A stretch of DNA of 64,000 bases from Phyto melanocephala (lineage: Eukaryota > Arthropoda > Insecta > Diptera > Rhinophoridae). The translations under genes and the position numbers were made by a program. The stretch lies in assembly GCA_941918925.1 (NCBI GenBank), contig OW799233.1, positions 42,198,473 through 42,262,472 of the forward strand. Direction: 5' to 3'. Positions 1 through 12,200 of this stretch are shown piece after piece. The stretch's first letter is position 1; each line of letters begins with the position of its first letter. The notes under the pieces were generated by a model that did no database searches, was not told the origin of the DNA, and was given only the letters and a program-made list of their open reading frames with translations.

Positions 1-510
1 TCATACTGTGTACAAATTTATTTATAATTTTGTATAACAAAAACACTTTTTATTTTATGGCAAAAAAAAATACATTAAAAATATTATCGGTTAGAAATAT
101 TTATACGATTACATAAATATATACATATATATTCTAAAAATAGAACATTTTTTTTATTTTGTTCGTCTGAACGCACTCCTTTTTACAATCGTAATCTCTA
201 TCCAAAGTCAACGACTTTTGTTTGTTTGCCCATATTTTTGTTCTATGTAAAAAAGTCTGTCTTTTTTTTTTGTTGTTCCAACAGTAAGATGTAGTTAAAT
301 TTAAATGTTGTTTTTATTTTTTATAAGTCTTCTATTTCTCTCTTTTTTCTGTTGTACACAAGTTTTTATAATTTAATTAAAGTGAATTGAAGAAATTTTT
401 TTTGCACTTTTGACTCATAACTTCGGTAAAAAAAAACGACAAAAAAAGGAATGTATATCTATTGTTGAGGGCTTATAAAAAAGAAGAAGAAGAAGGGAGA
501 TTAATAAAAA
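1..510. other. AT-rich stretch without recognisable gene
   Basis: Very AT-rich sequence with many A and T runs. I see no open frame of note, no splice pattern and no recognisable repeat before the dispersed repeat that begins near 511. It could be intron or intergenic DNA. Confidence 0.5.
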
Positions 511-1660
511 TAACAAGTAAGTGTGCTATACTCGGCCGTGCCGAATCTGATTATACCCTTTACCGTCATGTACATACATAGATATAAACATCACATGGTA
601 GCTAAATCTAGATTTAAGATTTCATGTAATACGCCATTTTATTTATTATTTCTGACGCAATCTTTGATTTTGAATTTTAACAATGTAAAATGTATTCTAC
701 TAGTCAAGCTCTTTTATTTGATACCAATATTGTTGGGGTAAAAAAAAATCGCTCCACCATTTTGTTTCAGACACCATCTTGGATTTTACACCTTTTTAAT
801 AGTTTACGACATTGTACTGGTCAAGCCCTTTCATTTGATACCAATATTGAGGGGATCAAAGGGGACAAAGCTGTAACTACTATATTTGACTCATATATTC
901 GCCATTTAATCTAGAATGTCATCTTAGATTTGTTAATTTTCATAGTTAACTTCATTTTAATACTCAAGCCATTTCATTTGATATCCATATTGGCTTTTTC
1001 GGTAGCATAGTAACTGAAAAATATCGATTTCCGTTTGTAAAGTTTAGGGAAAACACCGAAGCAGTTTTACATAGGTGCTTAAAATTCAGTTGTTTTCAAA
1101 CCGTTTTTGTTAGTTTTTCTTAAAAATTATTTCTGAGACTACGGCTTATAATTTGTCATCTTAAGAGTGTTCAAAAATTATATAGGAGTCTGACTAAACT
1201 TGATATATTTAAAAAAAATATATATATTTTTTTCGAATAAATGTTTGTCTATAACTTTGCCGATTAGTGACCAATTTGACTGAAATTTATCAAATAGTAA
1301 CAACCATGTCTAAAAATTATTCTAGGGCTTAATAATTTTAATTTTTGTGGTAAAAAAAAGGCGAAAAACCAGAGGCAGTCGTGTTTAATTGCTCATATTG
1401 GGCGATTATGCTCTGATTTCCAATACCGATCTGCTTCCGAATATTTCTGATATTTTAATACCTTACACGGTTTGGTTGATTTCAACATTCATACAGACAG
1501 ACGGTCATACGGATAGTACTTAAGCGACTCCCCTATTCATAAACTTTCAGAAAATATGAACTTTATGGGGTTGAAAATTAATATTGTAGAAATTTCACAC
1601 GGAATGACAAACCTATACATATACACCCTAACACTCACTGTGAAGGGTATAAAAACAGCG
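511..1660 (-). repeat. Dispersed repeat family 'TTCGGCCGTGCCGAA', long form
   Basis: The left end carries the family tail in reverse (AACAAGTAAG, then a slightly decayed CTCGGCCGTGCCGAATC). The right end carries the head in reverse (GGAATGACAAACC, then GTGAAGGGTATAAAA). The interior has the long-form body, with repeated 'tcaagc-ctttcatttgataccaatattg' phrases also seen near 30.9-31.1, 56.7-57.0 and 61.9-62.4 kb. No convincing reading frame is present. It is an interspersed, probably non-autonomous element of unknown class. Confidence 0.7.
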
Positions 1661-1846
1661 TCACCTTTAATCGCACAAAAAACACATAACAGATATTCGT
1701 ATTAAATGTATGCAATAGTATGTGTAGCTGATTGTATAATTACATTGATTACACATTCATATGGGTGATTGATTATACATTCATATGGATGATTGGTCAT
1801 TTGTTTATGTTAAACTATGGTTTGTAATTACTTTTATTATACCTTT

Positions 1847-1948
1847 CATCTGTGCTGCCAAGGCTTTGTCATTCCGTTTGTAATTTCTAAAATATTCATT
1901 TCCTTATGAAGTATGCCTATGTACATGACGGTGAAGGGTATATAAGAG
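1847..1948 (+). repeat. Short decayed piece of the same dispersed repeat
   Basis: It has TATACC and 'ctttgtcattccgtttgtaatttc' at the head side and 'tgtacatgacggtgaagggtatataag' at the tail side, with almost the whole body missing. The palindromic tail is lost because the transposase relic starts at about 1960. Confidence 0.55.
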
Positions 1949-1959
1949 CGATTTTGTCA

Positions 1960-2560
1960 CCTCCAACAAGGTGACAAATTTATGCCTGCCATTTACTTTT
2001 TGAAGATTATTTCATGTAAATTTAGCAGGCGTCTACGCCGTCCTTGACTTACAATTTTGGCGTACTTTTTCCACCAGCATTTCTGCCGGCAGGGCTGGAA
2101 ATGAGGCTTTTGCCTCATGCCCTACAAAAAAAATTGGGTAAAATCTCATGATCTAGGCGGTCAATGTACTGCTTCAAAACGTGAGATTAATTGCTTAGTA
2201 AACTCGCCGCTCAATAGGTTCATGGTATCGGCTGCCGTGTTTCATGTAGCACCATCGTCTTGTTGAAACCAGGATAAATTCTTCCATTTTTGAGCAAAAA
2301 ATTCGGTAATCATCGTGCGGTAGATTGTTCCTTTGACTGTAAAGGTGCGTTTTTATAACTCGCCGGCACACAAACTGCACTTAACAGTGCAACTTTTACG
2401 AGTGCGTTGACAGCTCTTGAACTGCCTCTGATTACTCCTCACACCAAATTGGGCAATTCTGTTTGTTGACGTTGACGTGAATAGCAGCTTATTCGGTGGG
2501 TCGAATATGGCGATCATAAAATAAACATAATTTACGAAACACATTTCTCACACAGCACGA
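1960..2560 (-). pseudogene. Mariner/IS630-type DDE transposase relic
   Basis: Read on the minus strand with frameshifts, this contains recognisable transposase phrases. From upstream to downstream they are a block near 2400-2530 ('NRIAQFGV', then a stretch like 'KVTVWCGL.AG'), a 'W/FQQDDGAT' block near 2275 (second catalytic Asp region), 'WPPRSWDFT' near 2150-2175 (normally followed by the third acidic residue), and a 'PAEML...QN' then 'LHEIIFKK'-like tail near 1990-2080. These fit the C-terminal half of insect mariner-type DDE enzymes. Stops and frameshifts make it a pseudogene. The N-terminal half was not found nearby, and no TIRs were identified. Confidence 0.65.
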
Positions 2561-3265
2561 ATTTTGATAATAAAACTCAATAATTTGCAACCGTAATTTG
2601 TTTGTTAGTCTGTCTATTCATGGAAAAATATTAAACCACATGTACGAATCTTCTTGTTACACTGAATAACAAATAGCAAAACGAAAACACCCTTTATGTA
2701 GTCGATATACTATAAGAGGGAAATAAATTTTTTCATTCAACAAATTAAAATAACTGAAAACAAAATCTGTAGCCATATTTGATATTTTTGAAAAAAAAAA
2801 AAAAAAAAATTACATATAAAAAATGTTTGGTGTCATGTTTTCATAAAGTTATTGAGCGATATAAAAGAAAAATTACGTTACGTTTTATTTGTTTATTTAT
2901 TATATAAATTAAAATTAGTTAAAATTATATAAAAATTGTCATGGACATACAACTTAGTAGTTTCGTATTGTTTGTTTAAATAATAATTTAAAGAGATTTG
3001 TTTGTTTTGCTTAGATTGATACTAAATTTAAAATAAAAATTAAAGCAAATAAAATAAATATAAAAAAGACCCCTTTAAATTATAAACATAAAAAGGTAAC
3101 TTTAGAGCTGAGTATTTTGAAAAAGTGTGTTGAACAACAAAAGATAACTAAAAGTTTTATTTATATAAAATATGAAATTTTTTAATTAAGTTAACATACT
3201 AACTATATACATATACATAAATCAACAGCTAAAATGCAACTACATACATGTTTATGCCAAGATAC
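2561..3265. other. AT-rich stretch, nothing recognised
   Basis: Sequence of very low complexity with long A runs (for example 2792-2810). I see no gene, TIR pair or repeat I can support. Confidence 0.5.
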
Positions 3266-3274
3266 AAGAAAAAA

Positions 3275-3314
3275 AAATCCTTGCTTGGCCAGCAACGCGG
3301 ACCGGATCAGCTAG
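3275..3314 (+). mobile_element. Helitron-like 3' terminus fragment
   Basis: The sequence CAGCAACGCGGACCGGATCAGCTAG followed by T matches the architecture of the other Helitron 3' ends in this window: a GC-rich hairpin-like block ending in CTAG, before a T. I found no matching 5' TC end upstream, so only the terminus is called. Confidence 0.4.
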
Positions 3315-3422
3315 TATGTTATAAACAAATAAGCAAACTTTATCTCTTTGGTAAGTTTATCGCTAAACTTATCACATAAGGTGATAACGCAGACAGAGAG
3401 AGAGTATTTTTTGTCTCTCTTT

Positions 3423-4232
3423 TTTATACCCTGAAAAAGGGTATATATAGGTTTGTCATTCCGTGTGAAATTTCTACAATTTTCATTTCCGGCCCCATAA
3501 AGTATATATTTTCTGAAAGCTTATGAATAAGGGAGTCGATTAAGCTCTGTCAGTCTGTCCGTCTGTCCGTGTGTATGTTGAAATCAACTTTTTGAAGCCC
3601 CCCGAAATCGCTTGGACCCGGGTGAGGTATTAAAATATCAGAAATATTCGGGAGTAGATCGGTATTGAAAATCAGAAACATCGGTTCATAAACAACTGAG
3701 ATATGAGCAAAAACCCACGACCACCTCGATTTTTTTTTCACAAAAACAACATTACAACAACAACATACATACATACATACTTGTATATTGGTTAAAGTAA
3801 ACGTGGGATCGAATCCCAGCTGAGCCAAAAAATTTTTCTTTTTATTTTTTTATATATTTTTTTAATTTTTTTTTTATTTTTTTTTATTTTTTATTTAATA
3901 TATTATTTATATTTTTATTATTTTTTTTTTTCATTTTTTTTTTATTTTTTTGTTTTATATATATTATTTATATTTTAATTATTTTTTTAAAATTTTTTTT
4001 TTAATTTTTTTTTTATATTTTTTTTTATTTAATTTTTATTTTTTTTTTAACATACATACGTAAATTTATAATTTTACAATGGGATGTTTTTATATATGTA
4101 TGTTTTTTATATGTATGTACGTATTTCTATGGGATGAATGGTGATACAAACTACTGTTATTGCATGACTACACGTTGTGAAGGGTATATAAGATTCGGCA
4201 CGGCCGAATATAGCACTCTTACTTGTTTAAGA
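3423..4232 (+). repeat. Dispersed repeat family, short form with tRNA-like module
   Basis: The head is TTTTATACCC...GGGTATATATAGG followed by GTTTGTCATTCCGTGTG. Next come the 'gtctgtccgtctgtccg' phrase, a CATAC microsatellite, and a tRNA-like segment at about 3783-3827 containing GGATCGAATCC (B-box-like). A 200-bp T-rich tract follows, and then the family tail GAAGGGTATATAAG-ATTCGGCACGGCCGAAT-ATAGCACTC at 4179-4225. No coding capacity is apparent. Confidence 0.75.
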
Positions 4233-4244
4233 CTGAAATTATTT

Positions 4245-4340
4245 TTTTATATATGGAGTTTGACATATGGTGGAACGCAAAAAATAATCAGCTGGGCTAG
4301 CACCACTACCTGTATAACTGTACCCTGGCCATTACAAAAC
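4245..4340 (+). repeat. Short dispersed repeat ('atatggagtttgac...aatcagctg')
   Basis: It shares the phrases TATATGGAGTTTGAC, AATCAGCTG and ACCTGTAT, in the same order, with 28610-28735 and 31738-31850. It is non-coding and its class is unknown. Confidence 0.45.
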
Positions 4341-5009
4341 AATAATTTTCAACTTTTTTAACACAACTGGCAAACCACTTTAAACACAAACTACATATGT
4401 TTTGATTGATTAGTAGTTTGATAACAATCAAAACAAATAATCGGTATATATTAGAGTACCCATAGTTGCAAAAGTAATAAAGATGTCATTTATGATATTT
4501 CGGATCCTTCCCTGCTAATGTAAAATTTTTTGCATCTTTTTTGACGTTAGATTAAAAAGTCACCCAGGGCAAAAATCAAGCCATAGTCAAGCCATGAACT
4601 ACGATATGCGATATGATGAGATCAGACTTTAAATAACGGCGCTATATATTAAAAAGAAAAAGTGCTGTATTTTGAGGAGTGGCAAAAAAAAATTTCTCCT
4701 GTTTAAGAAACTTCATTGGCATATCCTTCATTCTAGGGGATAACTGACACAACTTTTTTTCGAGCCCCCTTAGTGTTCATGTATTTCTTCAGGTAATTTT
4801 AATTTTTCATGCACTACTCGTTTAAGGTAAGTGCCCTAGGAAACCCTGGCAGGCATTTTAGCAATGTCATATTCAATACCTACGCAAATTGATTCGTAGT
4901 GTTGTCTTGATTCGTCAGCTAATTAGTTTTTTTAGATTAGATAAAAAACATCTTCTCTTTTCTCTTATTTATTTCAAATGAAAACTTCATATTTAAAAAA
5001 TATAAACAA
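4341..5009. other. No gene recognised
   Basis: Intergenic or intronic AT-rich DNA. It includes TTTTTTTAGATTAGATAAAAAAC at about 4927, which partly resembles sequence at about 6150 in inverse form on the far side of the Helitron. The match is too weak to call a TIR. Confidence 0.4.
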
Positions 5010-5874
5010 CTAGCCACTCCCGGCGCGCGTTGCTACGCCCCTTCATGAATTTTAATCGCATTCTAAATTTTAATCGAATATCAAGTGCAAGGCTAAAAAC
5101 TATTACTTTTTCTTTATGAGCGTGGCACTGTCCACTTTTCTAATTACGAAACTGTATAGTCATGACAGCTCAATATGTGTGCAAAGTTTCAGAAAACTCG
5201 GTCCAGTGTAAGTACCTCAAAATGATACCTATTTTTATGGGCGTGGCACTGCCCACTTTTCTAAATACGAAACTGTATAGTCATGACAACTCAATATGTG
5301 TGCAAAGTTTCAGAAAAATCGGTCCAGTGCAAGTACCTCAAAATGATACCTTTTTTTTAATGGGCGTGGCACTGCCCACTTTTCTAATGAGGAAAGTGTA
5401 AAGTCATGATAGCTCAGTTTGTTTGCAAGGTTTCAGAAAATTCGGTCCAGTGCAAGTAGCTAAAACTGATAACTAATTTTTTTATGGGCATGGCCCCGCC
5501 CACTTTTTCAATCACGAAATTATAAAGCCATGACAGCTCAATATGTGTGCAAAGTTTCAGAAAAATCGGTCCAGTGCAAGTACCTAAAAATTAAAACTTT
5601 TTTAGGGGCGTGGCCCCGCCCACTTTTCTTATCACGAAATTATTTAGTCATGACAGCTCGATATGTGTGCAAAGTTTCAGAAAAATCGGTCAAGTGCAAG
5701 TAGCTAAAACTGATAACTAATTTTTTATGGGCGTGGCTCCGCCCACTTTTTTCACCCATAAACACTCCTTGGTATGTGTACAAAAACTTACCAAAGTTTG
5801 AGCCCGATCGGTTTTACAGTTTCGGAGTCTATAGCTAACACACACACACAGAGTTTCACTTTTATATATATAGA
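5010..5874 (-). mobile_element. Non-autonomous Helitron with ~120-bp internal tandem repeats
   Basis: On the minus strand it begins TCTATATATATAAAAGTG and ends in a GC-rich block plus CTAG, between a 5' A and a 3' T. This is the canonical Helitron terminal pattern. The interior is about five tandem ~119-bp units, each with 'gtgtgcaaagtttcagaaaa', 'tcggtccagtgcaagta' and 'gggcgtggc..cgcccacttt'. No Rep/helicase frame is present. Related copies lie at 49809, 50787, 51523, 52079 and 56260. Confidence 0.75.
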
Positions 5875-7922
5875 TTAGTTTATTTTTAAACTGTAGTTAC
5901 CTGATGAAAATAAATGCCTTTAAAGGGCGTTTTTTGTATTTAAGTAAAAGAATTCGGTTTAAATTAAAACAAAATTCAACATAAACAACGGTTGGCTTAA
6001 AATCATAATCTAAACTATTATGGACAACCTTAACGAAACTCGTCGTTGAGCGAACTGCGGCCACAATTGAATTTAGTAAGCCATCGATAAGCAATAGTCG
6101 TTGATTACGCTTCATCGCTAAAAATCGAATTGCGCTTATTAATTTAAAACACATCTAATCTAATTCCAATTTTGGGATGACATTAGTTTTTTTAAGATAC
6201 GCGAAACAGCACAAATGCTCTCAGTACGTATATTATCAAAAATGTCAAACTTTACTATAGGAACGTCAGTTGCCAGATTGCAGCACTGGTGTTGCCCAAT
6301 CCAGAAATATAAAAGACAAAACTTTTCAAAATGTACGTACCTATTCTATTTTTCGAGTAGAATCGAGTTGCTTGGAATTGTCATAGAATTTACATATTTT
6401 GGGGAGCTATATTTGGTATAATGACGTATTGGTTAAATTGATTAAATGTTTTACAATCCTTTGTTTACATCCGGTGTAAACTAATTCTTTCCAGGTTTCT
6501 TAAAAGGATTGCTTTCATTGAAATATCACAAAGTTGTTCTGGATATATCCGTATGCGATAGTTCTGATCCATGTTATGAGATTTCGGTAGCAATAAAAGT
6601 CCTAGCTCTTGATCAATTAACTACGAGTTGTATGCAATTCACCGAGGTAAATGCTTTGGCCCTCGGTCGGTTAACTAATAAAATAACTTCGGTTCGACAA
6701 GATAAATTCTTTTACTATCAGTCGATTAGCTACGAGTTATATACAATCCGACGAGGTTAACACTTCGGCCCTCGGTTGGTCAATTAATGTAATTTTTACA
6801 GACTATATATACGATAGTAACTACGGGTTATTTATAATCTTGCGAAGTAAATACTTCTGCCCTTGGTCGCCTAACTAATATAATATTTACTATCTACATC
6901 TGCGATAACTTCGGGTTATTTAAAATCCGATGAGGTAAATACTTCGGCCCTCGGGCGGCTTAGTACTGAGGAAGAGGTTTTGGAGTCGTCTTGTTATACT
7001 TTGTTAACCGCGAGCAAAGTATAACTATATCAACTTGTTAATTGTTTTCTTCCTACCTATTCCATTATAATTCTCACGTCTTATTTAAAATCTAAACTAA
7101 ACTAAATGAGAATTACAACATATAGGACCTTATGTTGTTATACAACATAATCTTACCTACGGTAATGTAATATATAGCTTGTCATCTGTTCTATTTGGGT
7201 TTGTGTATAGAGTTTTTATAAAGTCACGTTACAAATAATACGACTGTGTATGGTGTGATTATTATGATGTCATAACAATTCAGATATCTGCGGCGACCGG
7301 CAAATAATCTGCTAAGCCCAGCAGGCTGTAATATTTGTAAGCCGTCCCTCCGAAATCCGTTAAAACTATCTGTTATCAAAAATTAAGCAAAATCGGTCAT
7401 TTAAATTTGATATATAACACTTAATTATTAAGAGTCGTTCACGACTGTCATATTTTTTTATGTTATTATTTTAGAACATTTCAGTTTACGACACCTTGCG
7501 AATACAGTGAATATTTTTTAAATTTGGATTTAAAAATATATATTTACGATTTTACTAACATATTATTTTGAAAATTGTCGTAAAGTAAGCATTTGATCAT
7601 TTTTGTATGCTCAATTTAATTTTTTAATAAAAATGTTTAATGTTTGTTTAACTACCTGTTAATATAAAACACACACACACAAGAAAAAAGCATAAATAAA
7701 AATGTTGATATGTTTAGACAACTATTGCGAAGATGAGAAAAGAATGAAACTAACAAATATAAGGAACAAAAATTAATTTAAAGTGGGTCAGTCGACTCAG
7801 TAAATATGTAGATCTTATTATTTAAGCAATACCGAATATTAAAAATAACTTGATTGAATAATGACTTTGTTCTGTCTCTGCAAAAAAAAAATAACAAATC
7901 CATATACATACATATATGTACT
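5875..7922. other. Non-coding stretch containing a degenerate tandem array
   Basis: I see no supportable gene in this 2-kb stretch. The notable structure is the degenerate tandem array at about 6600-6965. The remainder is AT-rich and lacks recognisable TE termini. Confidence 0.45.
6600..6965. repeat. Degenerate tandem array, four ~90-105-bp units
   Basis: Four successive units each contain 'aactacgrgtt', then 'aatc.gacgaggtaaa', then 'acttcggccctcggtcgg', near 6620, 6726, 6820 and 6909. Spacing shrinks from about 105 to about 90 bp. The units have diverged substantially, so the array is old. I do not recognise a family. Confidence 0.6.
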
Positions 7923-8229
7923 TACACTGACGAGCAAAAATTTATACATAATGATAAAAAAAAACAAAATTTCAACTGATATATTTTTTGCATTCATCGT
8001 TATCACTAAAAAAAAATCTAAATAAAATAACTTCTCAGTCTCTCTTGTAATTAACTGTAAAACAAGGAAGAGAAATACATTCACAAGTAAATTAAAAAAA
8101 AAAAACTAATCAATCAAATGTTTTAATTTATCCACTTATTGCACGTTTTGCTTAACTGTTTTTAATGTGTCGTAAATTTTTTAATTTAAAAATAAAGAGT
8201 GAGCACAAAATAAATAGTGCATACATTTA

Positions 8230-8480
8230 GGCATGTTGCTTTGTTACCATGTGTTCAAAGAAGAAGCTCTGTCAATCTGTTCGTGTGTATGTTGAAATCA
8301 ACGGAAAAATCTGTATATAAATAACTGAGATATGAGCACAAAACTACGACCACCTCGTTTTTACATACCTTCTAACATACATACATACAAACGTGGTATG
8401 TAGGTTGGAGTGAACGTGGCATCGAATCCCAGCTGAGCCAAAAAAAAAATTTTTTATGTTTTATTTTTATTGTTATTTTT
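8230..8480 (+). repeat. Truncated dispersed repeat with tRNA-like module
   Basis: It contains 'gctctgtcaatctgttcgtgtgtatgttgaaatcaac', the 'ctgagatatgagca..aactacgaccacctcg' phrase, and the tRNA-like stretch ending GGCATCGAATCCCAGCTGAGCC at about 8443, then A and T tracts. The canonical head and palindromic tail are both missing. Confidence 0.55.
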
Positions 8481-8637
8481 TTCTATTTTTTTAAATTTTT
8501 TTTTTTTTATTTTTATTTTTAATAATTATTGGTTTCTTTGACCTTTTATAATAATATATGTTTAATAGTTTTTTTAGCTTAAGGTCCTTTTAATAATAAA
8601 AAATCTTTTTGTTTTGTTTTATATTATTTGATCAATA

Positions 8638-8667
8638 TTTCGCTACTTCTTTGTGTAGCATCATCAG
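8638..8667 (-). ncRNA. Hammerhead-ribozyme-like core, left terminal repeat
   Basis: On the minus strand this reads CTGATGA-T-GCTAC-loop-GTAGC-GAAA. It has the two conserved hammerhead boxes, and the two strands of stem II pair perfectly over 5 bp. An extra T sits before stem II. Hammerheads are known in Penelope-like terminal repeats. Stem I is not obvious, so activity is uncertain. Confidence 0.45.
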
Positions 8668-8688
8668 GATAAACGTTTTTTAATATAT

Positions 8689-9213
8689 TGTTACGTTTAT
8701 ACCTTTTATAAACGATGGATTATTTCCTTTAAATAAACCTCTTGAGTTCTTTTATTGCAGTCAAAAACACTTTAAATTCGTTATAAAATTAAGAGCACTT
8801 TATTTACTTAAACACACTGAAAGATTGCTTTAATATCACTTTACTTGTTACACTTAAGTATAGTTATACACTTTTATTATCAAACTCACTTTGATACGCA
8901 CTTTACAAGCTCTATTGTAATACTGATCACGTTAGCTGTGTTCGGCTATTTATAGTAACATAGTGGTGTTCGGTAACATTCGACAAAGTTCTCGTATGTA
9001 CATTCTAGTACATTCGAAAACCGTTAAATTAAGACGTTAAGTAATATGCACGAATAATAGAAGTGCCTAAAAGTATGCTACACAAAATAATAAACAATAT
9101 TTTCGAAAAACCAGCAAAACAAACTAATACAAATACAACTACAGTAACTTTAACTGCTACAAATAAAATAAATTAAAATGTAAATTAAGCTACTTAAAAA
9201 TAAATCTGTAACA
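8689..9213 (-). repeat. Gypsy 3' LTR
   Basis: 525 bp, TG...CA ends, and it matches the other LTR throughout by eye. It sits directly downstream of the pol stop and the purine tract on the minus strand. Confidence 0.9.
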
Positions 9214-9224
9214 CTACCGCCCGC

Positions 9225-12200
9225 TTAAGCCTGTTCGTCCCGAATAGGCACAAATTCACTTTTTCCGTACTTAGCGAGGCGCTCAAGATGAACCACTTTC
9301 ATCTTTGATCTTGGGCTATTGTACTTCTGTATTCTATACACGACATCATTTATTCTTTTTATCACCTTATACGGCCCATCCCAATGAGTTTGGAGTTTAG
9401 GAGACAGTCCTTTTTTTCGTTGTGGGTTATATAGTAGAACTAGCTGACCCTCATTAAAGCCTTCACAATTCGCTGCTCTGTCATATCTGGCCTTCATCTT
9501 GTCGCTGGTCATTTTTATTCGGCCACGAACGAATTCATGAATTTCGTCTAGATCTTTTTGTCCCCTTGAATTATCTTCTTCGTGCTCATTTATTGTCGAG
9601 GGATTAACACCGAATTCTAGATCACCTGGCAGTTTCAGCTCGGTTCCGAACATAACTTTTGCAGGTGTTCGGGAGGTAGAGTCATGAACGGCTGACCTGT
9701 ATGCCAACAGAAATTTTGGTATGTGCTCATCCCAGTCCCTTTGGTGTGCACTGACCACTTTTCTCAAGTGTTCCTCCAACGTGCGGTTAAATCTCTCGAC
9801 CATGCCGTCAGATTGTGGATGCAGTGGCGTAGTCCTCGTTTTTCGGATACCGTATAGTTCGCACATCTCCTGGAATATCGCAGATTCAAAATTTCTTCCC
9901 TGATCAGAATGTAGCTCAAGCGGAACTCCATAGCGGCACACCCAGTTGTTCACAAATGCGTTTACGACAGTTTTAGCTTCTTGGTTTGGTATTGCGTATA
10001 CCTCTGGCCATTTGCTAAAATAGTCGATTACAACTAGAACGTAACGGTTTCCAGCCTCACTAACAGGAAAAGGGCCTGCTATATCCATTGCTATTCGCTC
10101 AAACGGAGCACCTGAATTGTACTGCTGCAGCGCTCCTCGACTCCGTCTTACTGGGCCCTTGGCTGCGATACATTGTGCGCAATTTGCTATCCAATCAGCT
10201 ACAGATTGTTGGCATCCAACCCAATAGAAACGTTGCTTTATCTTTTCTATGGTTTTTGTTACACCAAGATGACCACCACTTGAACCATTATGAAACTCCT
10301 TCAATACCTCTATGACTTTAGAGGATGGCACCACAATCAGATTTGTTGTCGATTTACCATCAGTACTTTCCCATTTGCGATAAAGGCACCCGTTAATAAC
10401 TTGCAGACTATTCCATAGCGCCCAGTATGATTTCATCAGTGGACTTTCCGCTGATATTTGGGGTCGGGTTGGCCTTTTGTCTTCCTCCTTTGCTGACATA
10501 ATTTTTGCCAGTATGGGATCGTCTCTTTGCGCCGCTGACCAGTCGTCACTTGTCTCTATATGTGTTAGTCGAACGTCAACGACACATTCTTTTCCTTCAG
10601 CTTTTGCACAATGTTTGCACTCCAATCTGCACGGTCTTCGGGAGAGTGCATCTGCATTTCCATGTTTAGTGCCCTTTCTGTGCTCAATGCTGAAATCGTA
10701 GCTCTGGAGACGTTCAATCCAACGGGCTAGCTGTCCTTCCGGTTGTTTAAATTGAAGCAACCATCTGAGTGCAGAGTGATCGGTTCTTAGTTCGAAGTGT
10801 TGTCCGTACAGATATTTGTGGTAATGCTTTACACACTCCACAACTGCCAGAAGCTCTCGTCGTGTTACACAATAATTTCTTTCAGGCTTCGAGAGTGTCC
10901 GACTGTAGAAGCCTATGACCCTTTCTGTTCCGTTGACAACTTGCGAAAGAACACCACCTATCCCGTAACCACTCGCATCGCTATCCAATACAAATTTCTC
11001 TCCAGCGATAGGATATGCCAAAACTGGTGCTACGCATAACAACTCCTTGAGCTTCTGAAATGCTTGTTCTTGTGCTTCAGCCCACAGAAATGGTCGTGAC
11101 TTCTTGGTGAGCTCATGTAGACTGGCAGCGACACTAGCAAAATTCGGCACAAATCTCCTGTAGTAGGTACAGAGGCCTAGAAAACTACGTAACTCATGAA
11201 GATTTTTCGGGCGAGGCCAGTCCTTCACAGCTTGGATTTTATCTTCGTCAGTTGATATGCCATCCTCTGCAACTCGATGCCCCAAGTATTTAACCTCTTT
11301 TTGGAACAATGCACATTTCTTTGCACTTAATTTAAGTCCAGCCACTGATATTCGTTTAAGAACTTCTTCTAGATTTTTCAGGTGATCGTCAAAACTTTTA
11401 CCCATGACAATTATGTCATCAAGATACACCAGGCATGTCTTCCAATGAAGTCCCCTTAATACGCGTTCCATTAATCGCTCGAATGTGGCTGGAGCGTTGC
11501 ATAGTCCAAATGGCATCACGTTAAATTGCCACAGCCCGTCACTTGCACTAAAAGCTGTTTTCTCCTTATCTTTATCAGATATTTCTACTTGCCAATAACC
11601 ACTTTGCAGGTCTAATGTAGAGAACCATTTTGTTCCTGCTAGCGTGTCCAGAGTATCATCTATCCTTGGTAGTGGATAACTGTCCTTCTTCGTGACGTCA
11701 TTCAGTTTTCTATAGTCGACGCAAAATCTTGTGCTGCCATCTTTCTTTTTAACCAAAACTACCGGTGAGCTCCAAGGACTTGAAGAAGGTTCTATTACTC
11801 CATTCTGCTCCATTTCGTTGACAAGCTCTTTGACTTCATTACGTTTCGCTAGAGGAATACTTCTAGGAGCTTGTTTAATAGGCCTTGCATCGCCGGTATT
11901 TATCTGATGTTTCACAAGTGATGTTCTACCTTGATGTTGACCTTTCAAAGCAAAGATGGATGCATGTTTTCTGAGTAGCTGTTTTGCTTTATTCCTATCG
12001 GACGGCGATAATCCTTTAACCCACCTCTCTACGTATTCTGCTAGCATCTCCTGCTCTTTGTTCGACATACTGACAGGACCCGATTTCATTTCGCAATTAA
12101 TTATTGCCTCAGCCTTAGCACATTGACCTAATTCGGATTTTGGCTTGACGACTTTTTCACAGGCGGAAAGGTTAAGCACTCTTACAGGGACTCTTCCGTC

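Noticed and set aside
3783..3827. A genuine tRNA gene
   Set aside because: Only a D-loop half and T-arm are recognisable; there is no anticodon arm or acceptor pairing, and the stretch recurs in every repeat copy.
4195..4212. TTCGGC..GCCGAA palindrome as a host operator or enhancer site
   Set aside because: It occurs in the same context at the end of each dispersed repeat copy, so it is part of the element, not a host regulatory site.
4927..6165. TIR pair around the first Helitron (TTAGATTAGAT ... ATCTAATCTAA)
   Set aside because: Only about 11 bases match and the spacing is not supported by other features.
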